Source of the DNA: JAOZPE01 sp964601275
GTDB taxonomy: Bacteria; Krumholzibacteriota; Krumholzibacteriia; JAJRXK01
Assembly: GCA_964601275.1 (NCBI GenBank)
Contig: CAZRMV010000004.1
Location: forward strand, 186,001-250,000
Direction of reading: 5' to 3'
DNA: 64,000 nucleotides
The notes under the pieces are model-generated. The model saw only the letters and a list, made by a program, of their open reading frames with translations, had not been told where the DNA came from and made no database searches. Shown here one piece after another: positions 54,974-63,463 of the stretch (position 1 is the stretch's first letter; every line of letters starts with the position of its first letter). The translations under genes and the position numbers were made by a program.

Positions 54974-57606
54974 CCGACCCGGTTCGAGAGGGCGATCAAC
55001 AAGGCATTCCCTGGCGGCGATGGAACAAGGCGGTCCATCGCGACGTGGGGTATTTCTGCGTGGCGCTCACCCTCGTCTACGCCATCTCCGGGATCGCGGT
55101 GAACCACATCGCCGATTGGAATCCCAACTACAAGATCGAACGCGTCCACCGCAGTTTTCCCCCGGTCGAAACCGGAGATCGCGACGCGATGGTCCGCGCC
55201 ATCGTCGAGCACCTGTCCTTGCCCGACGACTATGTCGACGTGTTTCGACGCGACCGGTCGACCTTCGAGATCTTCTATGAGGACTTCACCGTCACTGCCG
55301 ACGCAGCGCGGGGGAACGCCACCTGGGAACGGCGCCGGAAGAGGCGCGGTCTGTTCGAGATGAACTTCCTCCATCTCAATCACGGGAAGGGATTCTGGAC
55401 CTGGTTCGCCGATCTCTACGCGGTGGGCCTGTCCTTGCTCGCGATCACCGGACTGTTCATGCTGCGGGGAAGCCGGGGATTCCTGGGCCGGGGCAAGTGG
55501 ATCGTCGGCGCCGGCCTGTTGATTCCCCTGCTGTACCTGATCCTCGCGCGTTGATCGGGGGCCAGAGGACCCGCGGCGTCGGGCCGCAGGATCCCAGGGC
55601 CGCCGGATCCGGTAGAGGGTCGACTGCTTTCCCACCACGATCGGCTCGAAACGGGGGTCGTCCTCGAAATCGGCTCGGCGCAGTCCACTGCCATCCCTCC
55701 AGACCCCGTCGCTGACGTAGAGCCACGCGATGGAGTGGGCATCCACGAGCCGGGCGGTCGCCTCCGGCCAGGGGTCTTCGGCCAGGCCGCGGGCGAGTTC
55801 GTGCACTGATCGCCCTTCGGGCGTGCGCAGGTCCCAGGCGCAGGGCAAGAGGAAGTTCCGATCGCTCACCTGCATCGCCCAGGCGCTGCCGTCGTCCCAC
55901 AGGTTCGCCACCACCGCATCCGGGGGGACGATCCGGGAGATCTCCACCGCATGGTGGTAGTCATCGAGGGTGAACGGCACCGCCGTACCACCGTTGCGGT
56001 AGTTGGTGACCAGGCGCGGAGCGGCCAGGAGCGCCAGGGCGGCGGCGATCCCCAGGACCAGCCCCCGCGCCACCCTCCCCGCATCGCCGGGCCGGTTCCC
56101 CGCCGCCCCGGGCCGAGGGCGTCTTCGAGCCCACCAACGGAGCCCAAAGGCGAGGGCGAGCGCCGCCCACAGCGGGCTGAAATAGAGCTGGAGATAGAGC
56201 AGGCGCGGGGCCTGGCGGTAGAAGGGCGTGGACAGCCAACGGGAGAGGGGGTCGGCGCGGCTCAGCAACGCCAGGTACCACAGGCCCAACAGGCCGGACA
56301 CGATCGCGGCCTTGCGCCACCTCCCGGAGCGCAGGGCGAGTCCCCACCCCCCCAGCACGAGCAGGCGCACGAGGTGACCGCCGCCCCCGGCCTTCCACAG
56401 GCGCCAGAGGGCGTCCCCCACCGGCTTGGTCGCGACCGGGACCGCGGCGATCTCGGAGGGATACCGACGGGCGAGTTCCCACAGTTCGGGTCCGCAGAGG
56501 GCCAAAAATCCCAGGGCGACGCCGCCCACCCCCCAGGCCACCCGCGCGGCGGGCGCGCGACCTGACCGGGTTCCCCCGGCGACCTTCCGGGGGCCGCCGG
56601 ACGGTGCGGCGGGACGGTCCAGCGGAAACCGCGCACGCGCGGGGATGAGCCACGCCGCGACCAGGCTCACCAGCACTTCAGCGGCATGCAGGTGGACCAG
56701 GCCGCCCAGGAACAGGCCGGCCCCGACGGCGGTCCACCAACGCGCTCTCCCCTCCCGCGAAGTGGCATCGGTGGCCGCCCGCAGCATCAGGGCGGCCGCG
56801 GGAACGACGAAGAAGCCGGCGACTTGTCCGAAGCCCCCCCAACCCAGGACTCCGGCGGGTCCCAAAGGATTGGCCGCGATCAGGAGGGAGGCGCAACCGG
56901 CCACGAAAGCCGACGCCCCCCAGGCGCGCCACAACATCCACCAGGCGGCCGGGATGAAGGCGGCCACGAGCAGCGCGCTCATCCAGATGGAGACGTAGGG
57001 GGCGAGACCTCCCACCCGGGCGATGAGGGCGGCGGCGGCATGGAGCCCGGGCAGGTAGCCCAGTCCCAGGGTTCCGGCGGTCTCCTGCGACAACGCACTC
57101 CAGGAGAGGGTGGCGTCCTGGGCGATCCGGCGGGTGAGCCAGGCGTGGTTGACCGCGTCGTGGACGTGGGGAGGCGCGGGAAGATGTCCGTAGCCCATCA
57201 CGAGGAGTACGAAGGACAAGACCACCGCCGCGGCGGCCAACCCGGCCGAACACGCTGTGGACTCCTCGGTCGGCGGCGTTCCCGATTCCGCCGACGCCGG
57301 AGTGAGCCGGAAGGCCCGGGCCGGTCCCGTGCGTGGAGTCCACCAGCGCACCGTCGCTCCCGCCAGGAGGACGAAGGCGAGGTACGCGATCGGGGTGAAG
57401 GGCGCGCCCAGACGTCCGGGTCCCGCCGCATAGACGAAGGGCAGGATCAGGCCGGCGGAGATCTGCAGGAGGAAGCCCTCGAAACCGGTCGGAATCCTCC
57501 ATCTGCCGCCGAGGATCACAAAGCCCGGAAGCCACACCATCACCGCGGCGGCGAGCCCGAAGCGCAGCCAGAGGACAAAAGAGAGCAAGGGAAGGGGCGC
57601 GTGCAT
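54907..57606 (-). CDS. Polytopic membrane protein (glycosyltransferase-like), 3' end uncertain
   Basis: From ATG 57606 (AGGA six bases upstream) about 680 residues form a coherent protein. It has 12 or more hydrophobic helices, a soluble segment YRNGGTAVPFTLDDYHHAVEISR, and a C-terminal domain ending LYVSDGVWRDG and QSTLYRIRRPWD. It resembles large GT-C-type or DUF6541-like membrane proteins of unknown substrate. No stop occurs there: the frame runs on for about 215 codons antisense to the PepSY gene and the end of the DUF4920 gene, in sequence that looks like shadow coding. The real end is probably near 55560. A missed stop, a base error or true long overlap are all possible. Confidence 0.62.
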   Translation of the reverse strand: MHAPLPLLSFVLWLRFGLAAAVMVWLPGFVILGGRWRIPTGFEGFLLQISAGLILPFVYAAGPGRLGAPFTPIAYLAFVLLAGATVRWWTPRTGPARAFRLTPASAESGTPPTEESTACSAGLAAAAVVLSFVLLVMGYGHLPAPPHVHDAVNHAWLTRRIAQDATLSWSALSQETAGTLGLGYLPGLHAAAALIARVGGLAPYVSIWMSALLVAAFIPAAWWMLWRAWGASAFVAGCASLLIAANPLGPAGVLGWGGFGQVAGFFVVPAAALMLRAATDATSREGRARWWTAVGAGLFLGGLVHLHAAEVLVSLVAAWLIPARARFPLDRPAAPSGGPRKVAGGTRSGRAPAARVAWGVGGVALGFLALCGPELWELARRYPSEIAAVPVATKPVGDALWRLWKAGGGGHLVRLLVLGGWGLALRSGRWRKAAIVSGLLGLWYLALLSRADPLSRWLSTPFYRQAPRLLYLQLYFSPLWAALALAFGLRWWARRRPRPGAAGNRPGDAGRVARGLVLGIAAALALLAAPRLVTNYRNGGTAVPFTLDDYHHAVEISRIVPPDAVVANLWDDGSAWAMQVSDRNFLLPCAWDLRTPEGRSVHELARGLAEDPWPEATARLVDAHSIAWLYVSDGVWRDGSGLRRADFEDDPRFEPIVVGKQSTLYRIRRPWDPAARRRGSSGPRSTREDQVQQGNQQAGADDPLAPAQESPASPQHEQSGDREQGQAHRVEIGEPGPESLPVIEMEEVHLEQTAPLPAPFPGGVPPRCVGSDGEVLIEDLEGRPVASKHVDIVVGQGQVLDDGADHRVAISGFDRGKTAVDAFDLVVGIPIGDVVHRDPGDGVDEGERHAEIPHVAMDRLVPSPPGNALLIALSNRVGHPFSFSPAGRSSITAPVAWTW
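54970..55554 (+). CDS. PepSY-associated transmembrane protein
   Basis: The product has 194 residues. An N-terminal segment VHRDVGYFCVALTLVYAISGIAVNHIADW holds the first helix and matches PepSY-associated TM proteins. A periplasmic domain (about residues 50-130) and two C-terminal helices (YAVGLSLLAITGLFML, GAGLLIPLLYLIL) follow. Such proteins occur with iron- or copper-related reductases and siderophore uptake. Here the partner is the coupled DUF4920 gene. The opposite strand carries the open end of the large membrane protein gene. Confidence 0.85.
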   Translation: MTDPVREGDQQGIPWRRWNKAVHRDVGYFCVALTLVYAISGIAVNHIADWNPNYKIERVHRSFPPVETGDRDAMVRAIVEHLSLPDDYVDVFRRDRSTFEIFYEDFTVTADAARGNATWERRRKRRGLFEMNFLHLNHGKGFWTWFADLYAVGLSLLAITGLFMLRGSRGFLGRGKWIVGAGLLIPLLYLILAR

Positions 57607-57842
57607 GGGGATTCCTGGAAGGGGCGGCAAGGCTCGAGGAGGTCTGGAGAGCTTCCCGGAGGAGTCGATGGCCTCCACCAGGTCCTGGATGCCCGCTGGA
57701 GTTTCCGGCGGGCGGCGGGCGGCGTCAATCGGCGATGGGCTCCACCTTGACGCCGGGGGGACGGGGGGAGATCCTGGCGGGTGGAAGAGCCGGCGCGGAG
57801 CGCAGGCCAGCATCCATGAAGCCGGTGATCGAGGTGATCTCC

Positions 57843-59804
57843 ATGTCGAAGACCTGTCGTTCCCGTGGCCGCCTTTTCGCCGCCGCGTGGCTGTCCGTCG
57901 TTCTGATGACCCTTTGTCTCGTCGGGGTCCCGGCAACCGTTTCCCCGGCCCGGGCCGCCGAGGCGGCCTACCGGCCCGACCCGAACGCGCCGCGCAGCGA
58001 GGTTCCCGATGGTACCAAGTGGGACCTGACCCCGCTCTTCGCCGATGACGCCGCCTGGCGGTCGGCGATGGACGAGCTTCGGACGAAGGTGCCCGAGGTG
58101 GCGAAGTACCAGGGACGGTTGAGCGATCCGTCCATGCTGAGCGCCTGTCTCGGCCTCTACTTCGATCTGCACAACCGCATCAACCACTGCACCCTCTACG
58201 GGAATCTCAAGTCGAGCGTCGACACCGCCGATGATCATGCCCACGCCATGGAGACCGAGGCCTTGGCCCTCATGGACCAGCTGACCGCGGCCGCGACCTT
58301 CATCCGCGGCGAGATCCTGGCCCTCGATGACGCGGCGATGGAGAAGGCCTACGCGCAGCAGCCGGAGCTTGGGACCTACCGGCCCTATCTCGAGAACCTG
58401 CGCCGCCGCCGTTCGCGGGTCCTCGGCCCCGAAGCCGAGCGGGTCCTGCAGTTGATGGGCGACAACCAGTGGGCGGAGATCGACCTCAACGAGATTCCCT
58501 CGGGCTACGAAACCGCGTTCGGTGCGCTGCTCACCGATATCGAGTGGCCGATGGTGCATGACGAAGACGGCAATGAAGTGCAGATGACCCTTTCGAGCTA
58601 CCCGCGCTTCAGGGCTTCCCCCGACCGCGCGGTGCGAAAGGAGGCGGTCGAGGCATTCTTCGCCACCCTGCGCCGGTACCAACACGCGTTCGCGGCGACC
58701 CTGGCCGGGCAATACCAGTTCGACGTGTCCCTGGCCCGGTCGCGCGGCTACGACACCGCTCTTGAGGCCTACCTCGACAAGGACGGTCTCACCCCAAAGG
58801 TGTACAAGACGCTGATCGCCACGGTGAACGCGCACCTGGACGGGTTGCACCGCTATGTCCGCCTGCGCAAGAAGGCCATGGGCTTGAGCGACCTGCACAT
58901 CTACGACCTCTATCGCCCGCTGACGCCGGGGGTGGAGAGGACGGTCAGCTACGACGAAGCCCGTGCCGAGGTGCTCAAGGCCCTGCAACCGTTGGGCCCC
59001 GACTACCTGGCCTTGATCGAAAAGGGGACCGATCCGAAGAACGGTTGGATCGATGTCTACCCCAACCGGAACAAGCGCAGCGGAGCGTTCTCGGCCAGCG
59101 TGTACGGGAATCATCCCTACGTGATGATGAACTTCCAGAACAGCCGGGACGACGAGTCGACCCTGGCCCACGAATTCGGACACGCGGTCCACAGTCATCT
59201 GGCGATGACCCATCAGCCCTACTCGAGCTTCCGTTACGTGCCGTTCCTGGCCGAGATCGCCTCGACCTGCAACGAGGCGCTGTTGAGCGACTACCTCATC
59301 GCCAACGCGCCGGAAGCGGCCGAGCGGGCCTGGTTGTTGAGCGACCGTCTCGAGAAGATCCGCACCACGATCTACCGCCAGACCCTCTTCGCCGAGTTCG
59401 AGTTGGCGGTGCATACCTATGTGGAGGAAGGAACGCCGATCACCGCGAGCCTGCTCGATACGACCTACGCAGACCTGATCCGCCGCTACTATGGCCCGGA
59501 CTTCACCGTCGACGAGAATGACGGGATGGAGTGGGCCTACGTCCCCCATTTCTACTACAAGTACTATGTCTTCACCTACGCGACCGGGCTCTCCAGCGGC
59601 ATCGCCATCGCCAAGGGATTGCGCGGGGAGAATCCCGAGGCGGCACAGAAGGGTCTGATCGCGATGCTCAGCGGCGGATGCAGCGAGCCCCCGCTGACCC
59701 TGCTCAAGAAGGCGGGGGTCGACCTCACCCGGCCGGACGCCATCGAAGCGGCCCTGCAGAGCTTCGATGAGACCCTGAGCGAGATGGAAGAACTCCTGGA
59801 ATAG
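57843..59804 (+). CDS. M3 family oligoendopeptidase F-type metallopeptidase, secreted
   Basis: The product has 653 residues. ATG 57843 has GAGGTGA six bases upstream and gives a signal peptide (AAWLSVVLMTLCLVGVPATVSPARA); other starts lack a site. It contains the N-terminal PepF segment KWDLTPLFADDAAW, SYDEARAEVLKALQPLG, and the zinc motif HEFGH in STLAHEFGHAVHS, followed by NEALLSDYL with the third metal ligand. It cleaves short peptides. Most PepF enzymes are cytoplasmic, so the export signal is of note. It is divergent from the large membrane protein. Confidence 0.93.
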   Translation: MSKTCRSRGRLFAAAWLSVVLMTLCLVGVPATVSPARAAEAAYRPDPNAPRSEVPDGTKWDLTPLFADDAAWRSAMDELRTKVPEVAKYQGRLSDPSMLSACLGLYFDLHNRINHCTLYGNLKSSVDTADDHAHAMETEALALMDQLTAAATFIRGEILALDDAAMEKAYAQQPELGTYRPYLENLRRRRSRVLGPEAERVLQLMGDNQWAEIDLNEIPSGYETAFGALLTDIEWPMVHDEDGNEVQMTLSSYPRFRASPDRAVRKEAVEAFFATLRRYQHAFAATLAGQYQFDVSLARSRGYDTALEAYLDKDGLTPKVYKTLIATVNAHLDGLHRYVRLRKKAMGLSDLHIYDLYRPLTPGVERTVSYDEARAEVLKALQPLGPDYLALIEKGTDPKNGWIDVYPNRNKRSGAFSASVYGNHPYVMMNFQNSRDDESTLAHEFGHAVHSHLAMTHQPYSSFRYVPFLAEIASTCNEALLSDYLIANAPEAAERAWLLSDRLEKIRTTIYRQTLFAEFELAVHTYVEEGTPITASLLDTTYADLIRRYYGPDFTVDENDGMEWAYVPHFYYKYYVFTYATGLSSGIAIAKGLRGENPEAAQKGLIAMLSGGCSEPPLTLLKKAGVDLTRPDAIEAALQSFDETLSEMEELLE

Positions 59805-59937
59805 GAACCGGTCCACCCCGGTGTCCTCCGGCGACGACTTCGAGGGCGGGGACGCCGGCGACCGAGGTGGATTCGACGAGGACGCAACCGGGCGCACCGT
59901 CAGTGCCGCGGCCTGAGGGAAGTGAGGTGAACCGTCG

Positions 59938-60927
59938 ATGGATCCCGAAAGGTTCCCGCGCCGTGCCCTGGGGTGTTTTCCCACCCCCCTCCACGAGTTG
60001 CCCCGCCTCAGCGAAGCTCTCGGCGGTCCCCGTCTCCTGATCAAGCGCGACGACTTGACCGGCCGGGGCCTGGGCGGCAACAAGATCCGCAAGCTGGAGT
60101 TCCTGCTGGGGGAAGCCCTGCAACAAGGTTGTGACACCGTGGTCACCGCCGGCGCCGCCCAGTCGAACCATTGCCGGCAGACCGCGGCGGCGGCGGCCGC
60201 CTGCGGACTGGAGTGTCACTTGGCATTGGGAGGAAGCGGGACGGAAGCGCCGACCGGCAATCTCCTGCTCGATCGCCTGTTGGGCGCCCACATCCACTGG
60301 TGCGGGGAGCATCGCAAAGGGGAAGACCTGGAAGAGATCGCGGCGGAGATCCGCCGGAGGGGAGGATCTCCCCGGATCATTCCCTACGGGGGATCGAATG
60401 TCACCGGCGCCATGGGCTATATGGAAGCAGCCGGTGAGCTCGCCGCGCAACTGGAGGAACGGGGGTGGGTCGTCGACCACATCGTGTTCGCCTCCAGTTC
60501 GGGCGCGACCCAGGCCGGGCTGATCGTCGGAGCGGAACGGGCCTCCCTTTCCGCCGGGATCCTCGGCATCCAGATCGACCCGGAGGACATCGGGGGAGCC
60601 AGCCTGGAGGAGAAGGTCTCGGAGATCGCCACCGGACTGGCGCAACGGCTGGGCGCACCCCGCGGTTTTCCACCACGGGAAATCCAGGTCGAGAAGGGAT
60701 ACCTCGGGGACGGCTACGGCGTCATCGGGGAACTCGAACGGGAGGCGATCCGGCTTCTGGCCGCAACCGAGGGGATCCTGGTCGATCCGGTCTATACCGG
60801 GCGCGCCCTGGGAGGCCTGATCGACCTCATCCGCCGCGGCCGCTTCCGCCGGGACCACTGCGTGCTCTTCTGGCACACCGGCGGAACCCCCGCCCTCTTC
60901 AGCGCCGCCCGCGAATCGATGGGCTGA
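59938..60927 (+). CDS. D-cysteine desulfhydrase / ACC deaminase-like PLP enzyme
   Basis: The product has 329 residues behind GAGGTGA. It belongs to the fold-type II PLP family: PTPLHELPRLSEALGG, IKRDDLTGRGLGGNKIRKLEFLL with the PLP Lys, the QSNHCRQTAAAAA phosphate region, and the IPYGGSN and SSGATQAG segments. EGILVDPVYTGRALGGL is also typical. It probably breaks down D-cysteine to pyruvate, ammonia and sulphide. ACC deaminase activity cannot be ruled out from sequence alone. Confidence 0.9.
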   Translation: MDPERFPRRALGCFPTPLHELPRLSEALGGPRLLIKRDDLTGRGLGGNKIRKLEFLLGEALQQGCDTVVTAGAAQSNHCRQTAAAAAACGLECHLALGGSGTEAPTGNLLLDRLLGAHIHWCGEHRKGEDLEEIAAEIRRRGGSPRIIPYGGSNVTGAMGYMEAAGELAAQLEERGWVVDHIVFASSSGATQAGLIVGAERASLSAGILGIQIDPEDIGGASLEEKVSEIATGLAQRLGAPRGFPPREIQVEKGYLGDGYGVIGELEREAIRLLAATEGILVDPVYTGRALGGLIDLIRRGRFRRDHCVLFWHTGGTPALFSAARESMG

Positions 60928-60963
60928 TCCACGACACGGCGCGGGAAGGGATCGCGGCTTCGC

Positions 60964-60987
60964 GCGGCGGTCTGCTGTCGCCGCCGC
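60964..60987. terminator. GC-rich hairpin between converging genes
   Basis: GCGGCGG (60964-60970) pairs with CCGCCGC (60981-60987) around a ten-base loop, in the 73-base gap between the desulfhydrase-like and MgtC stops. It has no T run. Confidence 0.4.
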
Positions 60988-61000
60988 GGAGGGCACTCCT

Positions 61001-61690
61001 CTAACTCCAACCCACCTTCTCGAAACGCGGATCGGTCAGGAGCCGGCGCATGGAATCGTTCTCATACCAGCGGTAGCACATCCGCAGGCTCAGATCGGCC
61101 CGACACGCGCCTTCTTCCGGACGGCAGGTCACATTGCGGCTCTTGATGTAGACCTTCTGGGCGACAAGCTGTTCGGTGATGTCATCGAGCAAGGCGGGAT
61201 CGCCATGCCAGCTGAGGTGCAGGGAGTAGTACATGTCGGCCTTGATGGGAAGGCGGTGGAAGAGGTAGAGGGCGATCAAGACCAGCACGGCCAAGGTGAC
61301 CGCGATGATGTATTCGCCCAGGCCGACCGTCACCCCGATGGCCGCCACCACCCAGATGGACGCCGCGGTGGTCAGGCCGCGAACGAAATCGCGGCTCTTG
61401 ACGATGGTTCCCGCCCCGAGGAAGCCGATGCCGGTGATCACGCCGGCCGCCGCGCGGGCCGGATCCATGCGGATGAAGGCATCCGATCCCGGGGGGAGCT
61501 GCAATGACAGTTTCTCGAAGGCCACGATGACCGCGGCCGAGCCCAGGCATACCAGGATGTTGGTCCGCAGGCCGGCCGAGCGACCCCGGGTCTGGCGCTC
61601 GAGGCCGATCAAACCGCCGAGGATCATCGCGATCACAAGACGCGCCAGGTAAGGGGAATCGTGGACCAGCGAGTTCAAGAGCGATTCCAT
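61001..61690 (-). CDS. MgtC/SapB family membrane protein
   Basis: The product has 229 residues from ATG 61690, with GGGAGA upstream. It has the MgtC signature: LARLVIAMILGGLIGLERQTRGRSAGLRTNILVCLGSA, then GVITGIGFLGAGTIVK and TTAASIWVVAAIGVTVG, and a C-terminal ACT-like soluble part (about 150-229). Length fits. MgtC proteins affect magnesium homeostasis and ATP synthase activity in Enterobacteria. The role here is not shown by context. Confidence 0.93.
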   Translation of the reverse strand: MESLLNSLVHDSPYLARLVIAMILGGLIGLERQTRGRSAGLRTNILVCLGSAAVIVAFEKLSLQLPPGSDAFIRMDPARAAAGVITGIGFLGAGTIVKSRDFVRGLTTAASIWVVAAIGVTVGLGEYIIAVTLAVLVLIALYLFHRLPIKADMYYSLHLSWHGDPALLDDITEQLVAQKVYIKSRNVTCRPEEGACRADLSLRMCYRWYENDSMRRLLTDPRFEKVGWS

Positions 61691-61761
61691 CGGGATCTCC
61701 CACCTTGTACGGTTTCCCCCCAACCGGCCGGTTGCGGTCGCGGCGAACCGTACCAGCAAAG

Positions 61762-61793
61762 CTTCCACCGTGCCGAGTGTGGCACGGTGGAAG
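61762..61793 (-). terminator. Hairpin terminator downstream of the di-heme cytochrome gene
   Basis: CTTCCACCGTGCC (61762-61774) pairs perfectly over 13 bases with GGCACGGTGGAAG (61781-61793), loop of six. It lies 50 bases past the cytochrome stop and ahead of mgtC on the same strand. A short T-containing stretch follows. Confidence 0.7.
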
Positions 61794-61843
61794 GCTCGGG
61801 AAAAGGATTCTTGTCAGATCGGGATCGAAAAACCGCTGGATTC

Positions 61844-63250
61844 TCAGAGGGTCCGCAGGAACGCGACGAGATCCTTCTTCTCCCGCTCGGAGAGCCTCAG
61901 GCCCTGGATCAGGTTGAAGAACTCCACCGTGTCATCCAGGGTGAGCAGACGTCCATCGTGCAGGTACGGCGGTGAATCCTTGATCCCCCGCAGGGGGAAG
62001 GTCTTGATCGGTCCGTCCGCCGTGGCCATCCTCCCGTTGATCATCCGCGGAGTGAAGAAGCGCTCGGCCTTCAGGTTGTGCATGAGGTTGTCCGTATAGT
62101 ACGGCGCCAGGTGGCAGCTCCCGCAGCGTCCCTTTCCGAAGAAGATCTTCTCGCCGCGCAGTTCCGCCTTGCTCGCCTTGGAAGGGATCAATCGCCCATA
62201 GAGATCGAGCTTCGGGGCCGGAGGAAAGTCCAGGATGGCTTGGAATTCGGCCATGAAGTGCACCTGGCTTCCGCGCTCGAGCACGTGGACGCCCTTCTTG
62301 GTGGCGATCACCGGATCGCCGTCGAAGTAGGCCGCCCGTTGTTCGAACTCGGTGAAGTCCTCGACGGTCTTCAGGGCCCGCTGGGAGCCGAACAGCCGTT
62401 GGATGTTCACTCCCCGCAAGGGAGGTGTGTCCAGGCGGTGCCGGAATTCCTGCGGCCTCATGTCGCCGACCAGGTGGGTCGCTCCGTTGGTGTGCCCGTT
62501 GACGTGGCAGTCGAAACAGGTCACGCCCCGGCTGGGCAACTCCGAACGGCGATCGTCGGTCTGGTTGAATTGTTGCTGCGGGAATGGGGTGAGAAGCAGG
62601 CGCAGACCTTCGAGCTGCTTGGGATTGAGGATCCCGTTGAACAGCTCGAAGTAGTTCATGAGGGTGACGACCTTTCCTTGGGAGACGTCCCCGAGGTCGG
62701 GCCGGGTGGTGAGGAAGATCGGGGGAGGATACTCCGGCATGAAATGGTCCGGCAGATCGAAGTCCAGGTCGAAACGGGTGAGATCCCGGTGTTCCTGGCG
62801 CTGGATCTCCTCGATGTGGAAATGAGGGAAGACCATCCCTCCTTCGGCGTGGTTCGGATGCGGCAAGGGGAAGAACCCCTTCGGCCAGAGATCCTTCTCC
62901 CGGATCTCCTCGGGCGACATCGCCGCCAGTTTCTTCCAGCTCATTCCCTCGGGAAGCCGAACCCTCACCCCTTCCTGGATCGGCTTGCGACCACCGGACA
63001 TCATGACCCCTTCGGCGGGCCGATTGCTGAGATCGTAGCGTTCCTCGAGCAGGGCCATCTGACGCTTTTCGATCTCCGGCTTCGCGTCCTTCATCCTCTG
63101 GACGATCTTCGCGAAGGGTTCCTTGATGACCACCGGAGCGTAACTGCTGGGCGGGGGATCCATTGTGGCCGCGGTGGCCGTGGCCACGGTGGCGAGCAGG
63201 ACCGGCAGAACGAGGAATCTGGCCGGGTGCCCTTTCCATCTCTCAAACAT
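61844..63250 (-). CDS. Secreted di-heme cytochrome c, MauG/cytochrome-c-peroxidase-like
   Basis: The product has 468 residues from ATG 63250, with AAGGA upstream and a signal peptide (FLVLPVLLATVATATA). Two CxxCH heme sites are visible: CFDCH in RGVTCFDCHVNGHTNGATH and CGSCH in GRCGSCHLAPYYTDNLMHN. TFPLRGIKDSPPYLHDGRLLTLDDTVEFFN near the end is the hallmark of the di-heme peroxidase/MauG family. The N-terminal 200 residues are unusual for peroxidases. It may reduce peroxide or act on another periplasmic substrate. Confidence 0.9.
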   Translation of the reverse strand: MFERWKGHPARFLVLPVLLATVATATAATMDPPPSSYAPVVIKEPFAKIVQRMKDAKPEIEKRQMALLEERYDLSNRPAEGVMMSGGRKPIQEGVRVRLPEGMSWKKLAAMSPEEIREKDLWPKGFFPLPHPNHAEGGMVFPHFHIEEIQRQEHRDLTRFDLDFDLPDHFMPEYPPPIFLTTRPDLGDVSQGKVVTLMNYFELFNGILNPKQLEGLRLLLTPFPQQQFNQTDDRRSELPSRGVTCFDCHVNGHTNGATHLVGDMRPQEFRHRLDTPPLRGVNIQRLFGSQRALKTVEDFTEFEQRAAYFDGDPVIATKKGVHVLERGSQVHFMAEFQAILDFPPAPKLDLYGRLIPSKASKAELRGEKIFFGKGRCGSCHLAPYYTDNLMHNLKAERFFTPRMINGRMATADGPIKTFPLRGIKDSPPYLHDGRLLTLDDTVEFFNLIQGLRLSEREKKDLVAFLRTL

Positions 63251-63463
63251 CAGCGATCCATCCTTTCGTCTCGGCAACGGCCGAGTTCGTGAAAAGGAGC
63301 CCCACGAGAAGGGGATGACACTTTGCTCAGGTGATCAACCGAAAAGGGGAGTTCATCCGCACGGATACCATCCGCGTCCGATCTCCACGCGAACGAGAGT
63401 GTCGGCTCGGATGTTCCCCTGAACAGGAACCACAAAGGGAAGGGCAAGAACGCCGCGGTCTTG

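Noticed and set aside
57721..57754. Inverted repeat GGCGTCAA / TTGACGCC in the divergent region before the M3 peptidase
   Set aside because: Eight-base arms around an 18-base spacer could be an operator, but no regulator or second copy supports it.
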